Shown piece by piece: positions 54,080 to 64,000 of a stretch of 64,000 bases of DNA (positions are counted from its first letter, which is position 1; the number at the start of each line of letters is the position of its first letter). This DNA is from Rhynchopus sp. YZ270_cl-10 (Eukaryota > Euglenozoa > Diplonemea > Diplonemida > Diplonemidae): contig OZ037859.1 in NCBI GenBank assembly GCA_964035575.1, positions 992,001 to 1,056,000 of the forward strand, given 5' to 3'. Under the pieces are notes generated by a model, which was not told the origin of the DNA, made no database searches, and saw nothing but the letters and a program-made list of their open reading frames with translations. The position numbers were made by a program, and so were the translations under genes.

Positions 54080-57000
54080 ATGCTGGGCGAGGGCTCTCTG
54101 TGCCTGTACACATGCCCCACGCATATATGGGGGGTGGGGAGGGTGCTGCAGTGTCACGATGGTGTTGAGGTGGTGGACCTGGGAGGGGATGTGGTGCGTG
54201 TCGACGTGGAGGAGGTGCTGCAGGTGGGCGAGGAGGTCCTGCAGGTGAGAAGCGACCTGCTGGAGGTGCCCACCCCGCATGAGGGTGTGGTGCTGCATTG
54301 GCTGCGTCGGCGCTTTGATGAGGGGAAGTACGCGACGCGTTTGGGGCGTGTGATGCTTCAGTTCCGCAGCGACCATGAACCAACCTGCTCCACTGCCTCA
54401 GAGGTCTATTCACGCATGCTGCACAGTGGCGCCCCGCAGACACTTTGCGTCAAAGGGGAAACCCACAGCGACAAGCACATCTTCGCACTGTCGTCGCTAA
54501 AGTCGCTTCTCAGATGTGGTGGTGCCTCACGGCATGTGCAGGAGACGTTGCATGCGGCGGTAGGTCTTCTGCACTTCTTCGGTGCGGCGAGGACGTTGCA
54601 AGGTGCAGAGACGCCGTGCTTCTCATGCGTCTGGAGGCTGGGGTATTCGCAGAGTGGTGCGCTCAGCTCGATCTCGCTGTCCACAGCTGCGCTTGAAAGC
54701 AGCCGCATCCTCTCGGTCACGGAGAACGAACGTCTCTTCACTGCAGCGTACCTCCTGCTTGCAGGGAGCGATGCAAGCAAATACCTTGCCACCTCTGCTG
54801 TCTTCCCGCAGATCGTCGAAGGCGTCGCACCCGACGCTCAAGACAAAGTCGACTATGAGAGGGCTGTCGCGCTGTGCCACGTCCTCGGGTTTGATACACG
54901 CACGCGAGATTCGCTATGGCGTCTTGTCAGTGCAGCGCTCCACGTAGGCTCCCTCGAGTTGGTCCACGCATACTCGCCCACCGCAACCACAGTGAAGGTC
55001 TCTCACGAATCGCAGTCCTCCCTGAAGCTTGCGTCCGGCCTGCTCGGTGTGGACCCTTCATCTCTTGCAGCACACATCACATCCTCCGCACACCCTGCTG
55101 TCACCCGCGACGCCATTGCCTGCGCTATCTACACTTCCTTATTTGACCGCGTTGTGGCGCTCCTGAACAACACCCTGGACCGCCACCTCCAGGGGCATGG
55201 TGCGCATACACATATCTCCGTTGTCGACTGCGCAGGATCGCAGGTACATAGTACCGGTCCGCTTGGTGTGGAGGAGCTTCTCCGGCACGCCATATGCGAG
55301 GTTGTTGAAGGGAAGTACCGTTGCGACATCATTGACGTCCCCAGGGCTGAGGCAGAGCTGCTTTCTGATGCTGGCTGCGACGCTGTGGTGGGATTGCCTG
55401 CCTTTGAGGGACCACCCCCATGCGAGGTGAACACCATGCTCTTCGCATCCGACGGCCTGCTTGATCGATTGGACGCTGCAAGCGATGATGCTGCGTTCTA
55501 CGATTCGATCACCACACTGCACTCCCCTTTGGTAGGTACAGACGACCCAGACGGCACGTTGTTGGACATCCATCATACCTTTGGTGTAGTGACATATGAC
55601 GTATGCGGGTTTGTTCATGCAAATGCACCGCTTGCAAGGAGCGTGGCAGAGTTGTTGGCAGCATCGCAGCCATTGGGCGGCCTATGCAGAGAGACGTCTG
55701 CACACACCTCCCGCACCTTCCTGCGTATCGTCAGCGAAGCGCTGCAGTGCGACACAGCATGGGTCTGTTGTGTCAGCCCAGACCTTCTCTTCAACCAATG
55801 GAACGGCTCCGCAGTTGCCGCCCAGTTGCAACGAAATGGTGTTATGGGTATTCTCCATTTCACCCGCCATTCCCACGATGTTTGCCTCACGCAAAGCGAA
55901 TTCGTCAGACGATACAGTATTCTCTCTGGTGGCGACACAGCAGCTGCAGTTGCCCAAGAGTTGAACGCATTGGCGGTGTCCCGCGGGCTTGCAGTGCACA
56001 ACCCTCTCAGAATCATAAGAGGTAGTGTGCTCGGTGTCTCTACAGTGCTGCGCACATTTGACATGCTGGTGCAGAGAAAGGCTTCTGCAGTGTTGATTGG
56101 GTTTGCAAGAAGCTTTATCGCGCATAGTATGTGTACGGAGGCGAATCCGAGGGAGCATGTAAAAGCGAGTATGGTCGATCTGCGGAAGCTTGCGAGGGTG
56201 GAGTTGAGTGAGAGGCAACTGATTTTGCGGGATGAGCGGAAGTACAGAACGTTTTCCTTTGAACAGTTCAACCGACGTGGTGTTTCCATATTTGAGCGTG
56301 TGCGGCAGAGTCGTGAGGATGCACAGTGCCGCCGTCTCAAGGGTCTAGAAGAGGTTGAAGGCAAACGCCGCAAATCAATCGTCGCGCAGTCCGACATCTG
56401 GTTCCGGCAGCGCCGCGATGAGTCGCTCAAAGTGACGTCGCGGTGGTTCCCCAAGAAGGGCCCGCCCTCGTCAGTCGTGTCTTCGGAACCCGTCGCACAG
56501 ATTGACGCCCAAGCAGAAGAAGTGGCAGCACGGCTCATACAACAGCAGAAAAACACTGCAGCGCTGGTTAAATCGTCGTATGTCCATCCCATCCCTTTTA
56601 ATTCTTCGTATTTTATTTGAACTACCCATTTTTTGACCAAGCCGCTCTTTTCCCAGCAGTGAGCAACGTCCCTCAACAAACCACTAGGTTCATCTTATGA
56701 TAATAACCCCCCTTTCATTTTTCCCCGGGTCATCTAAGAAACTTTTCTCTCTTTTCTTCACCCGCCTCACCTTTCACCCAGAGATCTGACCGTCTCCGAG
56801 CGCCGTGCGCGGGCTATGGAAGAGGCAGTACGGAGGGGTGCACATGCACAGAAACAGTTGAAGCGTGAGTCACATCGTAAGGTGTTGGATGCACAGCGAC
56901 ATGAGAAGGAGGCACGAGCGGAGAAGGTGAAGCAGCAGACCGAGGCACAACGACGCCGTCTCCTGCACGAGAAGGCACTGCAGGCAGAACGCAAGACATG

Positions 57001-57673
57001 CCGCCGTGAGCAACGCGAAGTAAAGGCACGCCGCGAAGAAGAGCTCCGCCAAGAGGAGCAACAGTGGGACACCTTCCAGCACGACCTCATGAAGAACGTC
57101 GAACAGCGCCTCGACCACGAACGCCGCCACGCTCAGGAGCGTCTCTCCATGGAACGCCAACAGGAAAAGGTCCTCCGCAAAGCCCAATTCACCAAAGTCG
57201 AGCAGATGGTAGAAGTCAGCCGGATGCACAAAGAATGGGAAGACCAAGCCACCGAGCAAATCACCGCACAGCAACGCAAGAAGTGCCAGGAGGTGATGTA
57301 CCAAGAGAATGCACGCCAGAGGGAGAAGCTTCTGAAGAGGGAAAAACTGGAGAAGCAGCGGCAGAAATTGGATTGGGAGCGGCGGCAGCTGGCTGCGATG
57401 TCATTTCAGGCGGCAGTGGCGCACCCACATCTCTACGACCCAGACACACACGAATCACCTATCAGGGGGAGACGCACTGCGCAGAACGAGTGGGTCCCTC
57501 TCTCGCAACGTATGGGTCTGGCCCCAGCTACCATGTCGCCACGCTTCCACGGCAAGACATCGCAATCACCCGTCCGCAGGGCACCTACCCCACAACGCAA
57601 GGCATCGCTACCACCAGAGGCGAGGCAGAGATCTGCATCTCGCCAAAGGTCCTCCTCCAGGCCAGGGATTTAG
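54080..57673 (+). CDS. myosin-motor-like protein with degenerate ATP site (two exons)
   Basis: Exons 54,080-56,577 and 56,782-57,673 join within a Ser codon to give 1,129 residues. The first 780 follow the myosin head from end to end: SH3-like start (HIWGVGRVLQCHDGVEVVDL), HEGVVLHWLRRRFDEGKYAT, LLLAGSD, DYERAVALCHVLGFDTRTRD, LKLASGLLGVDPSSL, RDAIACAIYTSLFDRVVALL, the converter-side WVCCVSPDLLFNQWNGSAVA, QLQRNGVMGIL and FVRRYSIL. The ATPase elements are lost: the P-loop GESGAGKT is GETHSDKH (126-133), switch I (NSSR in active myosins) is replaced by AETPCFSC, and switch II keeps only DxxG (DCAGSQ, 383-388). Exon 2 adds 297 residues of charged helix and a basic Ser/Arg tail. It is thus a probable pseudo-motor, perhaps binding actin or acting as a scaffold. 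A separate gene starting at the ATG 56,816 is the alternative; the in-frame splice with the usual GTATGT donor favours one gene. Confidence 0.8.
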
Positions 57674-57754
57674 GGGCTTTTTTTTTGTATTTTCTAGACG
57701 TTTTTGGTTTGTAGTGTAAAATGATGGGTTTTTTTAAATCTGCTGTTATCCTCC

Positions 57755-57784
57755 CTACCGCTCCTCCCTCCCTACATTTTTTAG
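57755..57784 (+). promoter_or_regulatory. probable trans-splice acceptor, TSNAXIP1-like gene
   Basis: CTCCCTCCCTACATTTTTTAG, then 13 nt to the ATG at 57,798. The gap after the previous stop is 124 nt. Confidence 0.5.
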
Positions 57785-57797
57785 GAAATAAAACACA

Positions 57798-59936
57798 ATG
57801 CATTCGTCCTTTAAACGACGTCCACCTAACAATGTGAACAATTTGAGGTTGCCTGGGATTCCTGCGGACAAGCTGCCCCAACGGAACGAAACGTTGTTAG
57901 GACACAGCGAGGAGAGGAAACACCGTCCTTCTCCTCCTCAGCAGGCAAAGCCGGTGAATGATATTTTGTTGCCGTCTGATGTGCCTGTACAGCCTAAGGG
58001 GTCAGCAACGAAGGCAGCTTTAGAGCGACGCTTTGAACGCGACTGCTTAAGACGAACGATCCTCAAATTCTCGCCTTTTGACGTATTCAGAGAATGTCTC
58101 AGCATCTTCGCGAAACACCCTGAGAAATATGGCCCGCTTTTCAAACTCCTCCAAGATGAGCATCGGAGACTCATGCAGGCACAGCTTATAACTGACAATC
58201 GGGTGATGAATGTGCCTGGGTCGTTGTGGGGTTCTTTGACTGGCGCACATAGTGAGTACCAACACGAGAAGGACTCACAGCATCAAAAGCAACTAATCCT
58301 GACAGAGCTACAGAGACATAAAGATGAGGCGAAACTGCAGGCAGAACGTTGTGCCACAGCGCTGCAGGAGCGTGATACCTTGGTTGCGAAGACTGTGGAG
58401 ATGCAGGCGACTCTTGCAGAGGCAACAATGACATCACAAACTGCGGAGCGTGAAATGGCCAAAGTAAAGATCGAAATGGACAAAGTACAGGGACGCAATA
58501 TGCAGTTCCAAACAGTCTTCGACGCTTACACTGATGCAGATGAAAAGCAGGCCCAACGCCATCTGGAGCTTCTTCGCAAAGTAGAGGACCTCACAGAAAT
58601 AAACCAGGTACGTGCTGCGGAACACACGAGCCTCACGGCAGAGCATGAATCCTGTATACAACAACGTGAGGACTTCAGAAAACGTGAAAACACATTGGAA
58701 CAACGCATCGCAGAGTTAGAGCTGATCCACCAAACACTTCAAGCAGAGAACCGCTCTCTCCAGGAGAAGGTGGACGGCGATCCTGGGTTTATTGCAAACG
58801 TGAGTGCGCCTGATCATGAGGATGACCGTTTGGTTGACTCTTTCTTTGGAAAGGGCACCAGCTCTACAGTACCAAAATACCTCCGTTGGCATGGCAAAGT
58901 GCTTAACAAGAAGATCCGCAAGGCAGAAATCGAGAAAATCATCAGTGACGTCTGGATGACAAAGTCTCGCGCCGTAGCTGAGAAGGGGGCCATCTCGCTG
59001 GCTGACTACTTCAGCGCCTACTTAGAGGAGCGTTATGAAGACCCATACCAGAGAATGGAGTTCTCATACTCCGTCATCTACGGCGCTGAACGGTATAAAG
59101 CGGATTCCGACTGCGAGCTGTTCTTAGCAGTGCTCCGATCAGAGGTGCCCGAAGAAGTGTATTTCGACCAGCTTCAGATGCTTGCGGACTTTAAAAAATG
59201 CTTTGAAGAGAATGACATTGAAGTGAACGGAACAATCACACAGACCTTACCGGTGACGGTTATAAAGAAGACGTTTCATCAAGTTATTCCGGCGCTTTCA
59301 TCGTGGCGTTATCAAGCGTTGTGCAAAGCTCTCAAAAAAACCATCCCTTCTGGTGGACTGATAAACTACAAAGCTCTGTTTCTTAGTGATAAAGATGGGG
59401 ATCAGACCCCTTTGATGGAAGAGTTGAGGGACGGCCATTTGCATGCTATTCAAGCATACATTGCAGATATATGCGAAGAAGTACATAGAGAAGCAGTCGA
59501 CGAATGCGTCACATGGCGTGACATACGGGAAGCAATGAACCGTTTAGACCCCTCCATCGGAGAGGCAAACCTAAAGAAACGTCTAAACGTTATAGCCAAG
59601 GCATCGAAATATCCGTCACCAGATGATGCAAATGGGACCGAAAAAATGTTGATAGCTTTCGCAGATTTTAAGGCCTCATTTGAGAAGGTATTCGTGAAGC
59701 GGGTTGGGCAGGATCCTACAGGGGGTGATCTACGTTGGGCACCACGTACAACAAGCACCTTTGATGAAATGAACTACGCGCCAGACGTGGACATCGAAGG
59801 TGTGACGGTGCGTAGGGGGCGTTCGATACAGTCGTCGATATCTACAGAAGACTTTTCACAGCAAAGGAAACGGAGCAGTCAGCGTCAGGGTCTCATCAGG
59901 TCACGCTCCAGAAGTGACGTTTCTGTTTCAAATTAG
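57798..59936 (+). CDS. TSNAXIP1-like coiled-coil protein
   Basis: 712 residues, one exon. Residues about 85-135 (FSPFDVFRECLSIFAKHPEK, YGPLFKLLQDEHRRLMQ) match the pattern of the N-terminal domain of translin-associated factor X-interacting protein 1, a family found in ciliated organisms. Long coiled coil runs from about 165 to 365. The C-terminal half is globular and helical; YKALFLSDKDGDQTPLMEEL contains a D-x-D-G-D loop like half of an EF-hand, though a calcium site is not certain. The tail is Ser/Arg-rich. Inferred role: flagellar or axonemal component. The start follows the acceptor at 57,784, and no better ATG lies upstream. Confidence 0.78.
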   Translation: MHSSFKRRPPNNVNNLRLPGIPADKLPQRNETLLGHSEERKHRPSPPQQAKPVNDILLPSDVPVQPKGSATKAALERRFERDCLRRTILKFSPFDVFRECLSIFAKHPEKYGPLFKLLQDEHRRLMQAQLITDNRVMNVPGSLWGSLTGAHSEYQHEKDSQHQKQLILTELQRHKDEAKLQAERCATALQERDTLVAKTVEMQATLAEATMTSQTAEREMAKVKIEMDKVQGRNMQFQTVFDAYTDADEKQAQRHLELLRKVEDLTEINQVRAAEHTSLTAEHESCIQQREDFRKRENTLEQRIAELELIHQTLQAENRSLQEKVDGDPGFIANVSAPDHEDDRLVDSFFGKGTSSTVPKYLRWHGKVLNKKIRKAEIEKIISDVWMTKSRAVAEKGAISLADYFSAYLEERYEDPYQRMEFSYSVIYGAERYKADSDCELFLAVLRSEVPEEVYFDQLQMLADFKKCFEENDIEVNGTITQTLPVTVIKKTFHQVIPALSSWRYQALCKALKKTIPSGGLINYKALFLSDKDGDQTPLMEELRDGHLHAIQAYIADICEEVHREAVDECVTWRDIREAMNRLDPSIGEANLKKRLNVIAKASKYPSPDDANGTEKMLIAFADFKASFEKVFVKRVGQDPTGGDLRWAPRTTSTFDEMNYAPDVDIEGVTVRRGRSIQSSISTEDFSQQRKRSSQRQGLIRSRSRSDVSVSN

Positions 59937-60613
59937 AAAGCAAATTGTGTGTGTTTTTGGGGGATGATTCGGTGAGTGTTAAGGTCAGTGGTGGAAATAT
60001 GTGAGGCATATTTTTCAACTTCTCTTTTCTTCATTGAACAGAGGTAGTTCGTCTTTCCAACCTTTTTGTTGTGCAAACCACAGAGTTGCATATTGACTTC
60101 TTGTAGCACCTCCAGCCCTGATACCAAGCTCTTGGCAATATAAAATATAAACGACTGACTGTGCCCGCTGAAGTCAAGTTTCTATTTTATTTTATTTTGC
60201 CAAAAACCTGGACAGCCCTCTTCTGTGGGCAATCTCTTTCCCCAATTCCCTATTTTTTTTTTTTCTGTTCACACAGCAAAAAAAGCAACACCAAAAAACT
60301 CTACAACAGACCCAAAGTACCCCTTATTTTCACCAGAGAATTATTTTTACATCCCCCCTCCATCCCCTACTTTCCATCCTTTCAGGCCGGGGGGGAGGAA
60401 GGCAGCCCTGTGAGGGGTGTCAATACACACAGAGATATACCATACCTGGGTAATATTCGCACATTTCACCCTCCCCCTCTCTAACGGTACAAAAAAAAGG
60501 TGGAGGGGTGCTATCCACCCCTCCGCCCTTCACCCTCCACCTTCAACACTGTTCTGTTCTGCTTCTCTCTCTCTCGCCTTGGGCACCATTGTTTGACAAT
60601 ATAGAGTGCCCGC
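59937..60613. other. intergenic interval before the TPR gene
   Basis: No gene seen. CACTGTTCTGTTCTGCTTC and further CT repeats lead to ATATAG at 60,601-60,604, the probable acceptor for the gene starting at 60,614. Confidence 0.6.
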
Positions 60614-62496
60614 ATGCTTGGGGCGGGCAGTCCATACCACAGCCATAGCCATGGCTCCCCGCATGGTCATGGTTACCCGTCTGCGCATGCGACAACGGCA
60701 GAACAATATGCTGCTTACGTGGACTCCTCCTCCACACACGGGCAGTGTTCCCAGGTAGATACGGAGGGCATGCTGCACCAAAGGTATGCACCTCAACCCA
60801 ACAGCTACCCATTCCCTCACCCCAGTCTCTCGAAGCTCTGCGCGGAGTTTGAAGCAAGTCGACATACACATGAAGGGGTGGTCTTGTTGGAACCTACTTC
60901 TGTACGGCACTCTCTGCATCACCATCACCATCAGCATCAACAGCATCAACACCACGACCCCAATAGAGAACGTCACGAAGCGTTAAACGCAACAGCAGCA
61001 ACGTCTTCTGATCTGCTCCAATCCCCTCAAAAGCGTTCCGCATCTCGAAGCAAACGCAGTGAGCCGCGCAGTGCGCCGCATCACCCATCCGGACCATATG
61101 CAGACGTCCCGCCACGCTATCTCGAGGAGCCCAGAGGCATTTCGCCTCCCCCGGTCTTGGCAGAAAAGCCGTCGGACCCATTTCTGGATCGACACAAAAG
61201 GATGATCGCGGGGAATGGATACGGCAATGCAGCGCCGCGACTGTATAATATCGATGCCAGCAGAAAGGAGGCAAAGCGGTTGAAGCAGCAGGAGCTGCTT
61301 GCACGGCGGCCGAAGGACGAGGTTTTGTCAAAACACAAACAGATGCAACGGAAGTTGGGGTTGGACAATGTTCCGTCTCGGCTATTTCACAATACATATG
61401 GGATTACTAGCCCACCGGATCAGAGGGCCGTTTCGCGGACACGGAGCTCTTCGCGTGGAAGGAAGTTGCGAGCTCCGTCGCCGAGGACAGGAGCAGGAGC
61501 AGGAGCAGGGAACACAGTGCGGGCCACGTCACGCACTGCATCCTCCTCAGCACCGCTGCGTACTACAGCTGCCTCGCGTTCGTCGTCAGCACAGTCAGCC
61601 ACAGTGAGGGGTGCATCGCCATCGTGGGGTGCAGGTGTTGCCACACCTTCATCGCCCGTGAAACGTGTCGTGCGTACATCGTCTAAGAAAGCGAGACAGC
61701 AGGCACCCCTCCATCCCCCGCAAGACGTGACCTCCGCAGTCAGCACTGCATGTCAGCACGGTGTCTGGGAAGAGGAGGAGGCTGTTCTGCGTGGTGCCTC
61801 TGCCTGTGAAAAGAGTGGTGATTATGTGCAGGCAGAACGCATGCATTTGGAGGTCTTGAAAATGAGGAGAAAAAACCTTGGTTGTGATCATGCGGCGGTA
61901 TGATATCCTTTTTTTAAAATTCAATTTTTTTCTAACAATCCACCTAAAAGAGAAAAGTTTTGGGTACATTTACACCCTATTACACCTTCAACGTATATGA
62001 AACAATAAATTCAAAAAAAAAAATCAAAAAAAAAAAAATATAGATTGTCTCTTCCCTTAGAGGGCTAGGAATGCTGTCGGAGGTGGCAGAAAGATGGCCT
62101 GCTGGGGCAGTCTTCTACACCGAAGCGTTGCAGCAGGGGAAACGTCTTAAAGGGAGCGGAAAGCCGGTTCAGTTGTTGCGTCTGATGCAGGGTCTGGGGA
62201 GGTGTCTGCATTTTCTTGGCCGCAATGAGGAGGCTGAAGTGGTGTTGCGGGAGCTTCTCAGGGATGCGGCTGAGAAGCACGGGTCGGACCATCCATTGAT
62301 GTGCTGCGGACGCTATTGGCTGGGCGAAGCGTTGCTTGAGAACGGAGGCAAGGATGAGGCTGACGAGCTTGCAAAGGTCAACGAAGCCATGGGCTTTGTC
62401 ATCCCAAAACCACGGTCGCCTCTCCGCATCTCCCAAGTTGCTGCCACCCAGACAACAGATATGGAACGACCTGCCGCGTCAAGTCAACACTCATAA
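60614..62496 (+). CDS. His-rich / TPR protein (two exons, junction uncertain)
   Basis: Exon 1 starts at 60,614 and runs to about 61,897, where GTATGA follows GCGGCG. Its first 110 residues are His-, Ser- and Gln-rich (SLHHHHHQHQQHQHH), the middle is basic and Ser/Arg-rich with two similar motifs (DRHKRMIAGNGYGNAAPRLY and KHKQMQRKLGLDNVPSRLF), and the end begins a TPR (SGDYVQAERMHLEVLKMRRK). Exon 2, about 62,061 to 62,496, continues TPR-like helices (PAGAVFYTEALQQGKRL, GRNEEAEVVLRELL, GSDHPLMCCGRYWLGEALLE). The obvious donor and the acceptor CCCTTAG leave the two frames out of phase by one base; another splice pair (for example donor at 61,881 with acceptor at 62,062) restores phase but shortens the repeat. 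So the gene is real, but the junction is unresolved. The repeated motif suggests a short linear binding element. Confidence 0.7.
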
Positions 62497-62954
62497 AAGT
62501 AGACAATCTACTGGGAGGGGAGGGTGGGTGGGTGAGGGGGAGGTGGGGGGAGGGGGAGGAATAAAGGGCAGACTGCTTGAGGATACATATCCGTCGAGGG
62601 GGGGGGCGAATGGCGTTGTGTGTGTGTGTTCATGTCCTCAGTAAGTATCACTCCTTCGGGTTGCCGAGATGTGTGTATCTCAGATTAGGTTCCGGAGGAT
62701 GATGTCAAGGCTCAAGGAAGTTTTTGTTTTGAGGGTCAGATATTCGCTTTTTTGAGGGTGTAGTTTGAATAGCGACGGATCATTAATCAGTTGGTGGTTA
62801 TAGTTTGATGTGGGGTGGGTGCTTCTTTAAGTATTTTTTTTCCTGTGATATGTGCCAAGTGTTGTGTTTGTTTTCCCTCTCTTTTAAAGGTGACTCAGCA
62901 GAGAGGCTTAGGTTCATCTTATAATTTTTTTTTTTTTTGCTCCAGGGGTCTCAG
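62497..62954. other. non-coding interval with module alpha
   Basis: G-rich then AT-rich DNA. A close copy of module alpha is at 62,887-62,925 (GGTGACTCAGCAGAGAGGC then TTAGGTTCATCTTATAA). It ends in the 8-bp target of the hAT-like element. Confidence 0.65.
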
Positions 62955-63507
62955 CAGGGAAATAGCTTGGTTTTCCTCCAAAATCAGGAATTATGCGAAA
63001 ACGAAATTTTTTTTTTCGCCCGGTCGAAAGCGGTCGTTGCGCGCTTCGTGAGTGGAGGCTTGCGTGAGTGGAGAGGCGAAAGGTCAAATTGCGAGATAAC
63101 AAAAAAAAAAACGGAATGCAATCCCTTATTACGGAGCTTGGTCTTGCACCTTACGTTCCACTAACCGTATGGAAAAAAATAAATGGCGCCGCAGGCGAAA
63201 AAAAAATAGGGTACGGTGTAAAAATGCTGGTTTACAACCACACAGTCACTCAACAAACCCCTTTTTTGCGGAGCAAAAAAGGAAAATGGCGCCGCAGGCA
63301 AAAAAAAAAATAAGGGGTACGGTACCTCTGCAAGCAGAGCGAGCGAAAAATTTAAGATTCCATCATTCCAGTCATTTGGGAGATCTGGGGGTCGGGCGAG
63401 GGGCCCCCAAAAGTGCCCAAAAATCCCCTCTTTTTTTTTTTTTTTTTTCCCCAAAAATCCAGAATTATGCGATGTCGCATAATTCGGTATATGGAGCTAT
63501 TTCCCTG
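62955..63507. mobile_element. hAT-like non-autonomous element
   Basis: The ends CAGGGAAATAGCT are inverted repeats, and the 8-bp target GGTCTCAG is duplicated perfectly (62,947-62,954 and 63,508-63,515). CAGGG ends with an 8-bp duplication are the hAT signature. GAATTATGCG words lie near both ends, and GGCGCCGCAGGC followed by an A run and GGGTACGGT occurs twice inside. There is no transposase. Confidence 0.88.
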
Positions 63508-63515
63508 GGTCTCAG

Positions 63516-64000
63516 CCTTCGACAAAAAAAAACTGGAAATTTTTTTTTGTCGAAATTCAACTGATTTTGCTCCTTAGTGGTACGAAAAGTTCTGTCAAAA
63601 ACAAAAAAAAGCCAAACCCATATGAATCAAACCAGGTATGGGCTTTGGCCACATAAAAACAAACTCGCGTGAGATCACACAGATGAGGGGTGACTACACT
63701 GCGGTTATTTTTTTCTTCCATTTTTCCTCTCCAAAAAAACAAAACAAAAAGCAAGCAACTAGAAGTAAAATATATTGTTTCTCTAGTATAGTATTCGCAG
63801 TGAACAACGTTTTAGAAAACCACGTATATCAACTAAAAAAAAAGTCTCAAAAAAATCCCCCTCCCTCCCCCCCCGAGCGAAAAATTTGTGAACGTATGTG
63901 ATGTGTGTGCCCCCTGCACCTACACAGGTCATCGCTCACGTTTTTTTTTTCTTTTTATCCACGCGCGTGAAGCTTTATTTTCCTCGCCCACCCAAAAGTA
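63516..64000. other. non-coding AT-rich end of window
   Basis: A and T homopolymers dominate; no gene, RNA or element end is recognised. Confidence 0.6.

Noticed and set aside
56816-57673. Independent gene starting at the ATG 56,816
   Set aside because: Open frame continues upstream to an acceptor at 56,781 that joins in phase with a GTATGT donor of the myosin-like gene; kept only as an alternative.
1-64000. Retroelements, LTRs or virus-derived genes
   Set aside because: No reverse transcriptase, integrase, capsid or long direct terminal repeat could be recognised; all element ends seen are inverted.

Overview
The window looks like nuclear DNA of an intron-bearing protist, and the best guess is a euglenozoan close to the diplonemids. 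The grounds are these. All twelve genes I can support lie on the + strand over 64 kb. Most starts are preceded by a pyrimidine tract and an AG, as at trans-splicing acceptor sites. Introns are GT-AG with GTATGT donors. Two proteins combine an N-terminal PH-like fold with coiled coil in a way reminiscent of kinetoplastid cytoskeletal proteins. No spliced-leader or rRNA gene is present to prove the placement, so it remains an inference.

Layout. 1-7.7 kb: homoserine dehydrogenase (two exons, with a transposon in the intron) among several terminal-inverted-repeat (TIR) elements. 7.7-11.3 kb: a four-exon PH-like/coiled-coil/PDZ protein. 11.56-20.56 kb: a train of seven TIR elements joined end to end, with only TA or TA-C16-TA between them. 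20.6-22.8 kb: an unrecognised protein and a ubiquitin-like/DUF4116 repeat protein. 25.6-31.5 kb: an NYN-WW-Gln/Ala-rich protein and a PX-domain protein. 31.7-48.8 kb: mostly non-coding, holding an inverted second copy of the 3 kb element of the train, long palindromic fold-back elements, a hAT-like element and many short dispersed modules. 48.9-62.5 kb: a gene-dense block with a small probable mitochondrial membrane protein, a second PH-like/coiled-coil protein, thiamine-phosphate synthase, a myosin-like protein with a degenerate ATP site, a TSNAXIP1-like protein and a TPR protein. 62.5-64 kb: non-coding, with a second hAT-like element.

How the genes work together. There is no operon in the functional sense. 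Spacing in the gene-dense block (33 nt between the thiamine gene and the myosin-like gene) fits polycistronic transcription resolved by trans-splicing. Homoserine dehydrogenase (threonine/methionine branch) and thiamine-phosphate synthase are metabolic. The PX, PH-like, PDZ, myosin-like and TSNAXIP1-like products point to membrane, cytoskeletal or flagellar roles.

The most unusual content is the transposon landscape. Many families share one architecture (short TIR, 2-bp target duplication, and for several a private palindromic word repeated near the ends), swap cores and ends, and insert at TA dinucleotides inside poly-C tracts or at the ends of other elements. I recognised no reverse transcriptase, capsid, LTR or CRISPR array.
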